Of a DNA stretch of 64,000 bases, positions 34,015 to 44,445 are shown one piece after another. This stretch comes from Sphingobium jiangsuense (GTDB taxonomy: Bacteria; Pseudomonadota; Alphaproteobacteria; Sphingomonadales; Sphingomonadaceae): NCBI RefSeq assembly GCF_014196495.1, contig NZ_JACIDT010000010.1:62001-126000 (forward strand), given 5' to 3'. The position numbers and the translations under genes were made by a program. Position 1 is the first letter of the stretch, and every line of letters begins with the position of its first letter. Under the pieces are notes generated by a model. It was not told the origin of the DNA. It was given only the letters and a program-made list of their open reading frames with translations, and did not search any database.

Positions 34015-34746
34015 CTATAGCTCCAGCGCGATGCAGGCGATGAGGCGCGGGCCGCCATGGGCGGCGGCATCCCTGTCGATGCTGCTGTCGGCATAGCGCA
34101 GCCCCGCCGACCAGCGCCCGCGATGATAGTCGAGCGCGACGCCGTGATCCCAATAGGTGCCGTCCGGGCGCAGGCGGCGCGAGCGAGCCGGGTCGTCGCT
34201 CTTGCCTGAGGAGCGCGCCAGATGGGCGGACAGGGTGAGCGGTGTGCGCGGGATGCCGATGGACAGGGCCGAGCCGAGCACCAGATTGTCCCCGCCCAGC
34301 GCGGATTGATCCGGCGCATAGCGGGCGAACAGGTCGAGCGCCGCCGGGCCGAACTGATAGCCGATGCCCCCGCCGATTTCGCCATAGCCCATGCCGGATG
34401 CGCCGGGGAAGGCGTGATAGCCGCCCAGCACCTGCCCCCGGAAAGCGCCCACCTGCCTGGCGTAGCGCGCGCCGACGTCGATCGCCGCATCGGCCCCGCC
34501 ATGCCGCCCGCTGCCCCATAGCGACGTGGCCGCGATGTCGAAGGCCAGCGCGGAGCCCACCGGCAGGCTGGCCGAAGCCTTGAGGACGGGGGCGCCGTCG
34601 CTCCAGCTGAGCCCCCGGCGCCGCTCGTCGCCGGCCGCTTCCAGCTGGAGGGAGGGGCCACCGTCCATGCCTTGCGCGAGGGCGGGGAGCGGGGCGCTCC
34701 AGATCAGGCCGCCCCCCGCCAGAAGGAGGGGAGCCGCCCCCTTCAT
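34015..34746 (-). CDS. Outer-membrane beta-barrel protein, TorF/Gcw_chp-like
   Basis: 243 residues from the ATG at 34746. A signal peptide ends near LPALAQGM. The rest is glycine- and aromatic-rich alternating sequence typical of an 8- to 12-strand barrel (GYGEIGGGIGYQFGPAALDLFARY, YWDHGVALDYHRGRWSAGLRY). Size and rhythm resemble the TorF putative porins, but I did not find a diagnostic motif. It follows the gene at 34749-35162 by two bases, so they form an operon, and converges on the EAL gene. Confidence 0.6.
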   Translation of the reverse strand: MKGAAPLLLAGGGLIWSAPLPALAQGMDGGPSLQLEAAGDERRRGLSWSDGAPVLKASASLPVGSALAFDIAATSLWGSGRHGGADAAIDVGARYARQVGAFRGQVLGGYHAFPGASGMGYGEIGGGIGYQFGPAALDLFARYAPDQSALGGDNLVLGSALSIGIPRTPLTLSAHLARSSGKSDDPARSRRLRPDGTYWDHGVALDYHRGRWSAGLRYADSSIDRDAAAHGGPRLIACIALEL

Positions 34747-34748
34747 GC

Positions 34749-35162
34749 CTAGTTGGTTCCCCGGTGCCGGACCACGTCCAGCTCTGCCAGCAGCGGAGTG
34801 CGATCCCGCTCCGCCACCGCGAGCAGATGCGCGGTGATGGCGTCGTCGCGATTGGCGACTTCCTGCTCTATCGAGCGGCGCTTGCCTTCGGTGCATGCGC
34901 CCGCGCGGCTGCCCGACAGCTCGCGGTCGCTGGAAATGACGCGCGGCGTGGCGGGATGGCCGCCGAGCTGGCGTTCCACGACCAGCGTGGCCTTCCACAG
35001 GCAGCGGCGCATGTCGGCGCGGTTCGGCACATAGGCGCCGACGGTGCGCGTCTCTATGTCCGCGCGGGCGGTATAGACCGCCTCGACCGGCGACCCGGCA
35101 TGCTGGATTTCGACATGATGCGTCGCGGCCGCAGCCGCGAGGAGGACGAGGCTAAAGGTCAT
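34749..35162 (-). CDS. Exported protein of unknown function
   Basis: 137 residues. MTFSLVLLAAAAATHHVEI is a short signal peptide. The mature part has two cysteines (RRCLWKA and AGACTEG) that could form a disulfide, and a charged helical C-terminal third. I do not recognise the family. It is two bases upstream of the barrel gene at 34015-34746 and likely co-expressed, suggesting an envelope role. Confidence 0.65.
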   Translation of the reverse strand: MTFSLVLLAAAAATHHVEIQHAGSPVEAVYTARADIETRTVGAYVPNRADMRRCLWKATLVVERQLGGHPATPRVISSDRELSGSRAGACTEGKRRSIEQEVANRDDAITAHLLAVAERDRTPLLAELDVVRHRGTN

Positions 35163-35269
35163 GATAATCTCCTGCTCGACGCCGGGCTATCATGCCCGAT
35201 CATCGGAGCCGGAATTAGGGCTCCACTGTTGCTCGACCATGTCTGAAGGGTGAAAAAGTCGGGCCGGGT

Positions 35270-38200
35270 TCAGCCCGCCACTTTCGCCAGCCCCTTGGAG
35301 AGTTGCAGCGCCGCGTGCAGTCGCGCCGCGCCGTCTTTCCATGCGCGGGTGATGACCAGCTTGTTGTCCGGGCGCAGCTTGGCCGTGCCCGCGAGGCGCT
35401 GGACATAGCCGATGAGGCCCGCCGGATTGGCGAACTGGTCGTTGTGGAAGCCCACCAATGCGCCCTTCGGCCCGACATCGAGGCGGGCGATTCCCGCCTT
35501 CACGCAATTCTGCTTGATCTGGATGAGGGTGAGCAGGTTCTGCGTCGCGGGCGGCAGCTTGCCGAAGCGGTCGATCAGTTCGGCGGCGAAGGCCTCCACC
35601 TCCTGTGCGCCGTCCAGCTCGTTGAGGCGGCGATAGAGGCCCATGCGCAGGTCGAGGTCCGGCACATAGTCCTCCGGTATCTGCACCGGCGCGTCGATGG
35701 TGATCTGCGGCGAGAAGGCGTCCTTGGGCACGAAATCGGTGCTGCCGCCGGATTTCGCCTCCAATATCGCTTCCTCCAGCATCGACTGGTACAGCTCGAA
35801 GCCGACTTCCTTGATGTGGCCGGACTGTTCGTCGCCCACCAGATTGCCCGCGCCGCGAATGTCGAGATCGTGGCTCGCCAATTGGAAACCCGCGCCCAGC
35901 GTGTCGAGATCGGACAGCACCTTCAGGCGCTTTTCCGCCGTTTCGGTGATGATGCGGTCGGCGGGCGTGGTGAAATAGGCGTAGGCGCGCGTCTTGGACC
36001 GGCCCACGCGCCCGCGAAGCTGGTAAAGCTGCGCCAGCCCGAAGCGGTCGGCGCGGTGGATGATGAGGGTGTTGGCGCTCGGAATGTCGAGGCCGCTCTC
36101 GACGATGGTGGTAGAGAGCAGCACGTCATATTTCCTGTCGTAGAAAGCCGACATGCGCTCCTCGACCTCGGAGGCCGCCATCTGGCCATGGGCGACGACC
36201 GGGCGGACCTCCGGCACCTGATCGCGCAGAAATTCCTCGATATCGGTTATGTCGGTGATGCGCGGCACGACGAAGAAGCTCTGCCCGCCGCGATAATGCT
36301 CTCGCAGCAGCGCCTCGCGGATGACGACGCCGTCCCACGGCATCACATAGGTGCGCACCGCGAGGCGATCGACCGGAGGTGTCTGGATGACGGAGAGCTC
36401 GCGCAGGCCCGACATCGCCATTTGCAGCGTGCGCGGGATCGGTGTCGCGGTCAGCGTCAGCACGTGCACATCGGTGCGAAGCTGCTTCAGCCGTTCCTTG
36501 TGGACGACGCCGAAGCGCTGTTCCTCGTCCACGATGACGAGGCCGAGGCGCTTGAACTCCAGCCCCTTGGCGAGCAGCGCATGGGTACCGACGACGATAT
36601 CGATGGTGCCCGCCGCGAGCCCTTCCTTGGTCGCCTTGGCCTCGGCGGCGGGGACGAGGCGGGAAAGGCGGCCGATGTTGAGCGGGAAGCCGGCGAAGCG
36701 CTCCACGAAATTGCAATGATGCTGGCGGGCGAGCAGGGTGGTGGGGCAGATCACCACCACCTGCAACCCCGCCATCGCCGCGACGAAGGCGGCGCGCAGC
36801 GCGACTTCCGTCTTGCCGAAGCCGACATCGCCGCAGACGAGCCGGTCCATCGGGCGGCCCGCGCCCAGATCCTCGATCACGTCGCTGATCGCGCGGTCCT
36901 GATCCTCGGTCTCGTCATAGGGGAAGCGGTCGACGAAGGCCGGGTAGCCGCCGCTGTCCGGTTCCGCCACGGGCGCGGGGCGCAGTGCGCGCGCGGCGGC
37001 GACCTTCAGCAGTTCACCCGCGATCTCGCGGATACGCTCCTTCATCTTCGCCTTGCGCCGCTGCCATGCCTCGCCGCCGAGGCGATCGAGCGCCGCGCCT
37101 TCCTCCGCGCCATAGCGGGAGAGCACGTCGATATTCTCGACCGGCACATAAAGCTTGTCGCCGCCCGCATATTCGAGCGCGACGCAATCATGGGGCGCAT
37201 TGCCGACCGGGATCGACATCAGCCCTTCATATTTGCCGATGCCATGATCGGCATGGACGACCAGATCGCCCGGCGTCAGCGTCGCCAGTTCGGCAAGGAA
37301 GGCGTCGGCGCTCTTCTTGCGTCGGGCGCGGCGGACGAGCCGGTCGCCGAGCATGTCCTGCTCGGTCAGCAGCGCGATATCGGCGCTGCTATAGCCATGG
37401 TCGAGCGGCAGCACGACGAGCGCGGCGCTGCCCTTCGCCGCCAGCCCCTGCGCCTCCTGCCAGCTGTCGGCGAGCGCGAGGCGGCTTGCCTTATGGTCGC
37501 TCAGCAGGCCGGAGAGGCGTTCGCGCGCGCCCGCCGAATAGCTGGCGACGATGACCTTGCGGGCTTTCTTGCGCTCATTGTCGATGTGGACGGCAACCGC
37601 GTCGTAGATGTTCGCGCCCTGCGTGCGTTCAGGCGCGAAATCGCGGGCGGCGTCGACCTCCAGATCGAGCACGGTCGCGCTTTCCGGTTCGTGGAAGGGC
37701 GAGGTGATGTGGATCGGGTGCGCAGCGACCTGCGCCGCCCATTCGTCGGCCGTCAGATAAAGTTGATCGGGGGCGAGCGGGCGATAGCTGCCGGGGTCGG
37801 ACCCGCGCGAGGCGACGCGGTTGGCATGATAATCGGTGATCGCCTCGAACCGCGTCTGCGCCGCGCCGGTGACGCCGCCGTCGCGCAGGATCAGCGCATC
37901 CTCGCCGAAATGGTCGAGCAGCGGCACGAGGCGCTCCTCGAACAGCGGCAGCCAATGCTCCATGCCCGCCAGCCGTCGCCCGTCGCTCACCGCCTGATAG
38001 AGCGGGTCGCCGGTCGCGGTCGCGCCGAACAGGTCGCGATAGCGCGTGCGGAAGCGCTTGATCGTATCCTCGTCCAGCAGCGCCTCGGACGCGGGGAGCA
38101 GGGTGAAGCTCGCAACGTCGCCGGTCGAGCGCTGGGTGCCGGGGTCGAAGCTGCGCAGCGTCTCTATCTCGTCGCCGAAGAAGTCGAGCCGCATCGGTTC

Positions 38201-38746
38201 GGGCGCGCCGCCGGGGAACAGGTCGACGATGCCGCCGCGCACCGCGAACTCGCCCGCGTCATGCACGGTGTCGGTGCGCACATAGCCGTTTGCCTGCAAC
38301 AGCGCGGTCAGCCGGTTGATGTCGATCCGCTCGCCCGGCGCGAGCCGAGCCACCAACTGCCGCACGCGGAAAGGCGTCAGCGTGCGCTGGGTGATCGCCG
38401 CCGCCGTGGTCAGCACCAGCTGCGGCGCCTTGACCGGCCCCTGCACGCCATGGAGGCCCGCCAGCCGCTGCGCCGCCGACCGCAGCGAGGGCGAGGCGCG
38501 GTCATAGGGCAGGCAATCCCATGCCGGGATGAGGACGATCTCCAGCTCCGGCGCGAACCAGGGCGCGGTGTCGGCGATCGCCTGCATCGCCTGCTCGTCG
38601 GGCGCGACGAAGACGGTGCGCGCGGGCTTGCCGCTCCCCGCACTGGCCCGCGCGAGGTCCGCCAGCAGCACCGGCAGGAAGCCGGTCGGCGTCCCCGACA
38701 GGGTAAGGGGCTGACGGGCGGAAAGGATGCGCTGGGGGTCGATCAT
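35270..38746 (-). CDS. mfd: Transcription-repair coupling factor
   Basis: 1158 residues, full length. The N-terminal third is the UvrB-like, UvrA-binding part. The RNA-polymerase-interacting CarD-like domain begins at [20 protein letters not shown]. The RecG-type translocase has Walker [18 protein letters not shown], the DEEQ box in [36 protein letters not shown] and [17 protein letters not shown]; a TRCF C-terminal domain follows. It removes RNA polymerase stalled at lesions and recruits UvrA. It lies 19 bases after the sdhE stop on the same strand. Confidence 0.98.
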   Translation of the reverse strand: MIDPQRILSARQPLTLSGTPTGFLPVLLADLARASAGSGKPARTVFVAPDEQAMQAIADTAPWFAPELEIVLIPAWDCLPYDRASPSLRSAAQRLAGLHGVQGPVKAPQLVLTTAAAITQRTLTPFRVRQLVARLAPGERIDINRLTALLQANGYVRTDTVHDAGEFAVRGGIVDLFPGGAPEPMRLDFFGDEIETLRSFDPGTQRSTGDVASFTLLPASEALLDEDTIKRFRTRYRDLFGATATGDPLYQAVSDGRRLAGMEHWLPLFEERLVPLLDHFGEDALILRDGGVTGAAQTRFEAITDYHANRVASRGSDPGSYRPLAPDQLYLTADEWAAQVAAHPIHITSPFHEPESATVLDLEVDAARDFAPERTQGANIYDAVAVHIDNERKKARKVIVASYSAGARERLSGLLSDHKASRLALADSWQEAQGLAAKGSAALVVLPLDHGYSSADIALLTEQDMLGDRLVRRARRKKSADAFLAELATLTPGDLVVHADHGIGKYEGLMSIPVGNAPHDCVALEYAGGDKLYVPVENIDVLSRYGAEEGAALDRLGGEAWQRRKAKMKERIREIAGELLKVAAARALRPAPVAEPDSGGYPAFVDRFPYDETEDQDRAISDVIEDLGAGRPMDRLVCGDVGFGKTEVALRAAFVAAMAGLQVVVICPTTLLARQHHCNFVERFAGFPLNIGRLSRLVPAAEAKATKEGLAAGTIDIVVGTHALLAKGLEFKRLGLVIVDEEQRFGVVHKERLKQLRTDVHVLTLTATPIPRTLQMAMSGLRELSVIQTPPVDRLAVRTYVMPWDGVVIREALLREHYRGGQSFFVVPRITDITDIEEFLRDQVPEVRPVVAHGQMAASEVEERMSAFYDRKYDVLLSTTIVESGLDIPSANTLIIHRADRFGLAQLYQLRGRVGRSKTRAYAYFTTPADRIITETAEKRLKVLSDLDTLGAGFQLASHDLDIRGAGNLVGDEQSGHIKEVGFELYQSMLEEAILEAKSGGSTDFVPKDAFSPQITIDAPVQIPEDYVPDLDLRMGLYRRLNELDGAQEVEAFAAELIDRFGKLPPATQNLLTLIQIKQNCVKAGIARLDVGPKGALVGFHNDQFANPAGLIGYVQRLAGTAKLRPDNKLVITRAWKDGAARLHAALQLSKGLAKVAG

Positions 38747-38765
38747 CGGGACTGGCGTTCGGGCC

Positions 38766-39032
38766 TCAGTTGCGGATCTTGATGAAATCGAGCTTTTTGA
38801 AAGCGTCCATCATCGGGCCTTTGAACCGTTCGGGCACCTCCGCCGTTCCCATGCCCCATGCCATGATGTCGACATCCTGCTCATCCAGCAGCGTTTCGAA
38901 CCACTGGAACTCCTCCTCATTCCATGTCGAGGCGTAGCGGTCGAAAAAGCCGCCGACCATATAATCGGCCTCTCTTGTGCCTCTGTGCCATGCCTGGAAA
39001 TAGAGGCGGCGCAGGCGGGGGTCTTCGTACAT
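38766..39032 (-). CDS. sdhE: FAD assembly factor SdhE
   Basis: 88 residues, the normal size. The family signature RGxxE appears as RGTRE (residues 17-21) in YFQAWHRGTREADYMVGGF, followed by FQWFETLLDEQDVDIMAW. SdhE helps covalent flavinylation of succinate dehydrogenase subunit SdhA. It is divergent from recG, with 79 bases between starts, and precedes mfd on the same strand; this sdhE-mfd-recG block is common in alphaproteobacteria. Confidence 0.94.
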   Translation of the reverse strand: MYEDPRLRRLYFQAWHRGTREADYMVGGFFDRYASTWNEEEFQWFETLLDEQDVDIMAWGMGTAEVPERFKGPMMDAFKKLDFIKIRN

Positions 39033-39111
39033 GATCGTGTCTGTCCTGTCCGGGTCTGCCCCTTCGCATTTGATCGCGGCGGGGCACTGGGCTATCGGTC
39101 AGGCCATAGCC

Positions 39112-41178
39112 ATGCGACCCGAACTTCTCAATCCGCTCTTTGCCGAAATCTCCGTGCTGAAAGGCGTGGGCAATGCGCTGTCGAAACCGCTCGACCGGCT
39201 CGGCCTTTCGCGCATGGTGGACCTTGCCTTCCATCTGCCGACGGGGTGGGTGGAGCGCAAAAGGGTGACGCGGCTCGACCCCGCCGATGTAGGGCAGACG
39301 ATCATCGTCACGCTGACCCCGGTGGAGTATCGGGCGAGCGGCGGCGCGCGCGCGCCTTTCCGGGTGGTGGCGGAGGATGAGGCGGGAAACAGCGTCAGCC
39401 TCATCTATTTCGGCCGGAACAGCGGCTGGCCGAGGAAGCTGCTGCCCCTCAATGAACCGAAGGTGATTTCGGGCAAGCTGGAGGCATGGGGCGACTTTCT
39501 CCAGATCGTCCACCCCGATCATGTCTCCGAACCGCGCGAGGCCGCCGCCATTCAGGTGCGCGAGGCCGTCTATCCCCTGTCCGAAGGGATCAGCGGGGCG
39601 CGGATGCGCGACCTTGTCGGGCAGGCGCTGGAACGTGCGCCGGAGTTGCCCGAATGGATCGAACCATCGGTGCTGGCGCGGCGGGGGTGGAAGGACTGGC
39701 GCGCCTCGTTGCTCTCCGTCCATGCGACGCCCGACAGCCGCGATGCGCGCCGCCGTATCGCCTATGACGAGATATTCTCCGGCCAGCTTGCGCTGATGCT
39801 GGTGCGCGCCGCCGCCCGCAAGAGGAAGGCCGATCCGCTGCATCCCACCGGCAAGTTGCGCGATCTGGTGAAGCTGCCCTTTGCGCCGACCGGCGCGCAG
39901 CTGCGCTCGCTGGGCGAGATCGACGGCGATATCCAGCAATCCGCGCCGATGCTGCGCCTGCTGCAAGGGGATGTCGGCGCGGGCAAGACATGGGTGGCGC
40001 TGATGGCGCTGCTGGGTGCGGTGGAATCGGGGATGCAGGGCGCGATGCTGGCGCCCACTGAGATCCTCGCGCGCCAGCATTATGAGACGCTGCGGCGGAT
40101 GCTCGCCGGGGTGCCGGTCAACATCGCGGTGCTGACCGGGCGCGACAAGGGCAAGGCGCGCGAGGCGACGCTGATGGGGCTGGCGGACGGCAGCATCGAC
40201 ATTCTGGTGGGCACCCATGCGATCTTTCAGGAGGCGGTGAGCTACAAGCATCTGGGGCTTGCCGTGATCGACGAGCAGCACCGCTTCGGTGTGGTGCAGC
40301 GGATGATGCTGACGGCGAAGGCGCGGCTCAATCCGCATGTGCTGGTGATGACGGCGACGCCGATCCCGCGCACGCTGACGCTGACCTATTATGGCGACAT
40401 GGAGGTCAGCCGCCTCGACGAGATGCCGCCCGGCCGCCAGTCGATCAAGACGCTGGTGATGTCGGTGGACCGCCTCGATGAGGTGATCGAGGCGCTGGGC
40501 CGCCACATATCGGGCGGGGAGCAGGCCTATTGGGTCTGCCCGCTGGTCGAGGAAAGCGAGGCCAGCGATCAGGCGGCGGCCGAGGCGCGGGCCGAGGCGC
40601 TGCGCATGCGCTTCGGCGCGGACAAGGTCGCGCTGGTCCATGGGCGTATGAAGGGGCCGGAGAAGGACGCGGTGATGGAGCGCTTTGCAACCGGTCAGGC
40701 GAGCGTGCTGGTCGCGACCACGGTGATCGAGGTCGGCGTCGATGTGCCCAATGCCTCGCTGATGATCATCGAGGGCGCGGACCGCTTCGGCCTTGCCCAG
40801 CTGCACCAGCTGCGCGGGCGGGTGGGGCGCGGGGACAAGGCATCCACCTGCCTGCTGTTGCGCGGCAACGGCCTGTCGGAGACGGCGCGGGCGCGGCTGG
40901 CCCTGATGCGGGAGAGCAATGACGGCTTCCGCATCGCCGAGGAGGATCTGAAGCTGCGCGGCGCGGGCGATTATCTCGGCACGCGCCAGTCGGGCGACCA
41001 GAGCTTCCGCCTCGCCACGCCGGAGGATATCGGCGAACTGATCGACATGGCGCGCGACGATGCGAGGCTGCTGGTCGAGCGGGACGGCGGACTGGCCTCC
41101 GAACGCGGGCAGGCGGCGCGGATCTGCCTCTATCTGTTCGAGCGGGACGCGGCGGTGGGGTTGCTCAAGGCCGGATAA
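39112..41178 (+). CDS. recG: ATP-dependent DNA helicase RecG
   Basis: 688 residues from the ATG at 39112. The N-terminal wedge/OB domain (about 1-200, ISVLKGVGNALSKPLDRLGL) is followed by the helicase: [72 protein letters not shown] and [13 protein letters not shown]. RecG regresses stalled forks and processes branched DNA. An upstream in-frame start at 39031 would overlap sdhE and is less likely. Confidence 0.97.
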   Translation: MRPELLNPLFAEISVLKGVGNALSKPLDRLGLSRMVDLAFHLPTGWVERKRVTRLDPADVGQTIIVTLTPVEYRASGGARAPFRVVAEDEAGNSVSLIYFGRNSGWPRKLLPLNEPKVISGKLEAWGDFLQIVHPDHVSEPREAAAIQVREAVYPLSEGISGARMRDLVGQALERAPELPEWIEPSVLARRGWKDWRASLLSVHATPDSRDARRRIAYDEIFSGQLALMLVRAAARKRKADPLHPTGKLRDLVKLPFAPTGAQLRSLGEIDGDIQQSAPMLRLLQGDVGAGKTWVALMALLGAVESGMQGAMLAPTEILARQHYETLRRMLAGVPVNIAVLTGRDKGKAREATLMGLADGSIDILVGTHAIFQEAVSYKHLGLAVIDEQHRFGVVQRMMLTAKARLNPHVLVMTATPIPRTLTLTYYGDMEVSRLDEMPPGRQSIKTLVMSVDRLDEVIEALGRHISGGEQAYWVCPLVEESEASDQAAAEARAEALRMRFGADKVALVHGRMKGPEKDAVMERFATGQASVLVATTVIEVGVDVPNASLMIIEGADRFGLAQLHQLRGRVGRGDKASTCLLLRGNGLSETARARLALMRESNDGFRIAEEDLKLRGAGDYLGTRQSGDQSFRLATPEDIGELIDMARDDARLLVERDGGLASERGQAARICLYLFERDAAVGLLKAG

Positions 41179-41594
41179 ATAGGTTGGATCGTACGGATAG
41201 GGTGGAAAAGACAGCGATTAAAACCGTTCGGGCTGTCGAGCGAGTCACTCGCCTCGCTTCGATGTCGAAGCCCTGTACTTTCTTGGCCCAAGAGAAAAGC
41301 AGCCGTTGGGCTTTGCCCGCCCTATGGGTCGACAGGCTCAGGGCGAACGGAAGTGGGCCGTTCGATAAGTACCGAAAATAATATTACATTCCCCGTCATG
41401 CCAGCGCAGGCTGGCATCTCAGGAGGCTGCGCGCGACGTGGCCCACGACCCCAGCCTGCACTGGGGTGACGGCAAAGTCGAGGGGGCAGCTAACCTCCCG
41501 ATCCGCATCCTCCCATCCCATCCACCAAAGACAACCGCCGCTGGAAAAGGCCGAATATCGGGAACATAATCTCCGCTTGCCCCTTTTATCCGCC
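41179..41594. other. recG-MscS intergenic region with repeats
   Basis: 416 bases without a gene. It contains GCGAGT-C-ACTCGC (41240-41252), a small palindrome after recG; a CGACAGGCTCAGGGCGAA block (41330-41347) of a kind I recall as common in sphingomonad intergenic DNA; and the REP pair at 41398-41466. Confidence 0.6.
41398..41466. repeat. REP-like palindrome pair
   Basis: ATGCCAGC-GCAG-GCTGGCAT (41398-41417) and CCCCAGC-CTGC-ACTGGGG (41449-41466), separated by 31 bases that include CTCAGGAGGC. It is the reverse orientation of the pairs at 24338-24447 and 55018-55085. Confidence 0.8.
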
Positions 41595-42629
41595 ATGCAG
41601 CCATCGCAATTCCATATCGCCCTGGGTCATGCGGACTGGCGTGCGCTGGCCGGTCTTGCCATTGGCGTCGCCGTCGCGCTGGTCGTCCATTTCCTGGTTT
41701 TCCACCTGATCCGCCGCCTGTCCGGGCGCACCAAGACGAGTGGGGACGACCTGTTGTTGCAGGCCATCTACCAGCCGTCCCGCTGGTTACTCGCGCTGCT
41801 GGTGCTGATGGCGGGCATGGAGGGGGTGTCGCTCGGCCCGCAGGTCGCGCGATGGTGGGCGATCGGATCGGCGATGGCGCTCGCCGCCCTTGCCGGATGG
41901 CTCGCTCTGCGCGTCGCGGCGGCGGTGCAGCGGGTGATCGAGCTGCATTCCGACATCACGGTGGAGGATAATCTCGCCGCCCGCCGCCGCACGACGCGGG
42001 TGCGCATCCTGCACCGCATCGCCCAGGTGGGAATCCTGTTCCTCACCATCGCCTTCATGCTGCTGGCGATACCGGGGGTGCGGGCGATCGGCGTGACGCT
42101 GGTGGCGTCGGCGGGGCTGGCCGCGCTCGCGGTCGGCGCGGCGGCGCAGCCCGCGCTCAAGAACCTGATCTCCGGCATGCAGATGGCCTTCACCGAGCCG
42201 ATCCGGCTGGACGACATCGTCGTGGTCGAAGGGGAATGGGGCCGGATCGAGGATATTCGCCTGACCTATGTGGTGATGCGCCTGTGGGATGACCGGCGCA
42301 TGGTGGTGCCGGTCTCCTATTTCCTCGAACGGCCGTTCCAGAACTGGACGCGGGAGCGGGCGGACCTGCTCGGCACCGTGCTGTTCCATGTCCATGCCTC
42401 GGCCGATATAGAGCGCATTCGCAAGGCGTTCGTGGAGGCCGTACAGACGAACCGGCATTGGGACGGGCGCGTCGCGCTCCTTCAGGTGACGGAGCAGCGG
42501 CCCGGCGCGCTGGAACTGCGCGGCCTGTTGAGCGCGCGTTATGCGGGCGTGGTTTTCGACCTGCGCTGCGAGGTGCGCGAGGCCGTGGTGGCGTTCATCC
42601 GCCGGGAAATGCCCGACGCCTTCGCCTGA
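41595..42629 (+). CDS. Small-conductance mechanosensitive channel (MscS family)
   Basis: 344 residues from the ATG at 41595. Four or so membrane helices cover about 15-190. The pore helix TM3 has the Gly/Ala-rich pattern VTLVASAGLAALAVGAAAQPALKNLISGMQ. The beta domain has EPIRLDDIVVVEGEWGRIEDI, typical of MscS, and the C-terminal alpha/beta part follows. Such channels release solutes on hypo-osmotic shock. No N-terminal signal-like extension is needed. It converges on tyrS. Confidence 0.9.
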   Translation: MQPSQFHIALGHADWRALAGLAIGVAVALVVHFLVFHLIRRLSGRTKTSGDDLLLQAIYQPSRWLLALLVLMAGMEGVSLGPQVARWWAIGSAMALAALAGWLALRVAAAVQRVIELHSDITVEDNLAARRRTTRVRILHRIAQVGILFLTIAFMLLAIPGVRAIGVTLVASAGLAALAVGAAAQPALKNLISGMQMAFTEPIRLDDIVVVEGEWGRIEDIRLTYVVMRLWDDRRMVVPVSYFLERPFQNWTRERADLLGTVLFHVHASADIERIRKAFVEAVQTNRHWDGRVALLQVTEQRPGALELRGLLSARYAGVVFDLRCEVREAVVAFIRREMPDAFA

Positions 42630-42654
42630 GGCGAAGGCGAAGGCGTCGGGTGGT

Positions 42655-43869
42655 TCAGCCCTCCGCCACGATGCCGTGCTTCTTCGCGCCGAAGCTCAGC
42701 TTGTCGCCCGCCTTCAGCGCGAAATGGGGATCTTTCACCACCTCCCCGTTCACGCGGATCGCGCCTTCCTCCAGCTTGCGGCGGACCTCCTTGTTGGAGG
42801 CGGCGAAGCCCAGTGCGGTGGTCGCCGCCAGCACCGTGCCCGCCTGCGACAGCGCAACGCTCGGCAGGTCCGCGCCTGCGCCGCCCGCGAAGGTCGCCGC
42901 GGCGGTCCTTTCGGCGGTTTCGGCGGCCTCGCGCCCCCGGCACAGCGCGGTCGCCTCATTGGCGAGGATGCGCTTCGCCTCGTTGATTTCGGAGCCTTGC
43001 AGCGCGGAAAGGCGCTTCACCTCGTCCATCGGCAGGTCGGTGAACAGCCGCAGCCGGTTATACACATCGGCGTCGGCGGTGTTGCGCCAGAATTGCCAAT
43101 AATCATAGCTCGGCAGCTGATCCTCGTTGAGCCAGACCGCGCCGCCGACCGTCTTGCCCATCTTGCTGCCGTCCGCATTGGTGAGCAGCGGCGTCGTCAG
43201 GCCGAACACATGGGTGCCGTCGACCCGGCGGGCGAGCTCGATGCCGTTGACGATATTGCCCCATTGATCCGACCCGCCCATTTGCAGGCGGCACGCCGAC
43301 CGGCGCGACAATTCCAGGAAATCATAGGCTTGCAGGATCATGTAGTTGAATTCGAGGAAGCTGAGCGACTGCTCGCGGTCGAGCCGCATCTTCACCGAAT
43401 CGAAGCTCAGCATCCGGTTGACCGAGAAATGCTGGCCGATATCGCGCAGGAACGGGATATATTCGAGGGCATCGAGCCATTCGGCATTGTCGAGCATGAT
43501 GGCGTCGGTCGGGCCGTCGCCGAAGGTCAGGAAGCGGGCAAAGACGCGCTTGATGCTGGCGACATTCTCCGCGATCAGCTCGGTGGTGAGCAGCTTGCGC
43601 GCCTCGTCCTTGAAGCTGGGGTCGCCGATCTTGCCGGTGCCGCCGCCCATCAGCACGATGGGCTTGTGCCCGGCGCGCTGCAACTGGCGCAGCATCATGA
43701 TCGACACCAGATGCCCGACATGCAGCGACGGCGCGGTCGGATCGAAGCCGATATAGCCGGGCACCACCTCTTTCGCGGCGAGCGCATCCAGCCCTTCCGC
43801 ATCGGTCAACTGGTGGATATAGCCCCGCTCATCGAGCAGGCGCAGCAGATCGGATGTGTAGTTGGTCAT
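42655..43869 (-). CDS. tyrS: Tyrosyl-tRNA synthetase
   Basis: 404 residues from the ATG at 43869 ([17 protein letters not shown]). The class I HIGH motif is HVGH at 50-53 ([14 protein letters not shown]). KMSKS appears as [11 protein letters not shown], and a C-terminal S4 RNA-binding domain is clear ([20 protein letters not shown]). It charges tRNA-Tyr. The open frame extends further upstream but overlaps the divergent DOMON-like gene and is not the start. Confidence 0.97.
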   Translation of the reverse strand: MTNYTSDLLRLLDERGYIHQLTDAEGLDALAAKEVVPGYIGFDPTAPSLHVGHLVSIMMLRQLQRAGHKPIVLMGGGTGKIGDPSFKDEARKLLTTELIAENVASIKRVFARFLTFGDGPTDAIMLDNAEWLDALEYIPFLRDIGQHFSVNRMLSFDSVKMRLDREQSLSFLEFNYMILQAYDFLELSRRSACRLQMGGSDQWGNIVNGIELARRVDGTHVFGLTTPLLTNADGSKMGKTVGGAVWLNEDQLPSYDYWQFWRNTADADVYNRLRLFTDLPMDEVKRLSALQGSEINEAKRILANEATALCRGREAAETAERTAAATFAGGAGADLPSVALSQAGTVLAATTALGFAASNKEVRRKLEEGAIRVNGEVVKDPHFALKAGDKLSFGAKKHGIVAEG

Positions 43870-43899
43870 GGGCGGCGCCCTTAGCATGGAGAAAAGCGG

Positions 43900-44445
43900 T
43901 TGAGTAGGGTTTTGGAACTGACTTGCCATCCGCAGACCCCTGCCAATGCCATCCGCAGGGTCCGGGTGGAATTGGGCCAGTCCTTCGATGGGCTGCTGCT
44001 GAGCTATTTTGTGGAAGGGAAGGAAGCGCTTTCCCTCGCCGCAGGGGCGCCATCGGAGCGAACCGCGAACCTCTGGCAGACCACCTGCTTCGAAATGTTC
44101 CTGCGGCCTGCCGGGGCGAGGGGCTATCATGAATATAATTTCTCGCCGTCCACCCAATGGGCGGCCTATGCGTTCGATGGCTATCGTGAAGGCATGACCG
44201 ATTTGCCTTGCCCGGTCCCGCCATCCGTAGAGCGGGGGGAAGAGACGGGAGAGCCTTATGTCGTCCGCATCCATGTCGATCTGAACGATATTGCCAAAGG
44301 TCCCCTCCGGATCGGCCTCTCCGCCGTGATCGAGGAGAAGGACGGCACGAAAAGCTATTGGGCGCTCGCGCATCCGCCCGGCAAGCCCGATTTCCATCAT
44401 CCGGCTTGCTTTGCGCTCGAACTCCCGGCACCTAGCGCATCATGA
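43900..44445 (+). CDS. DOMON-like domain protein
   Basis: 181 residues beginning at a TTG at 43900, with GGAG about nine bases upstream; no in-frame ATG lies nearby. The sequence fits the DOMON-like beta-sandwich family of alphaproteobacteria: [56 protein letters not shown] and [21 protein letters not shown] folds bind heme or sugars, but the ligand here is unknown and there is no signal peptide. Its stop overlaps the NamZ start by four bases, so the two are coupled and may share a role in cell-wall sugar metabolism. Confidence 0.75.
   Translation: MSRVLELTCHPQTPANAIRRVRVELGQSFDGLLLSYFVEGKEALSLAAGAPSERTANLWQTTCFEMFLRPAGARGYHEYNFSPSTQWAAYAFDGYREGMTDLPCPVPPSVERGEETGEPYVVRIHVDLNDIAKGPLRIGLSAVIEEKDGTKSYWALAHPPGKPDFHHPACFALELPAPSAS

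Noticed and set aside
35303..38782. A 1159-codon plus-strand open frame opposite mfd; similar long antisense frames opposite alaS (10058-12319), rpoD (50840-53173) and carB (56792-60349)
   Set aside because: They are by-products of GC-rich codon third positions. They show low-complexity Ala/Arg/Gly composition, no start signals and no recognisable domains, while the opposite strand encodes complete known proteins.
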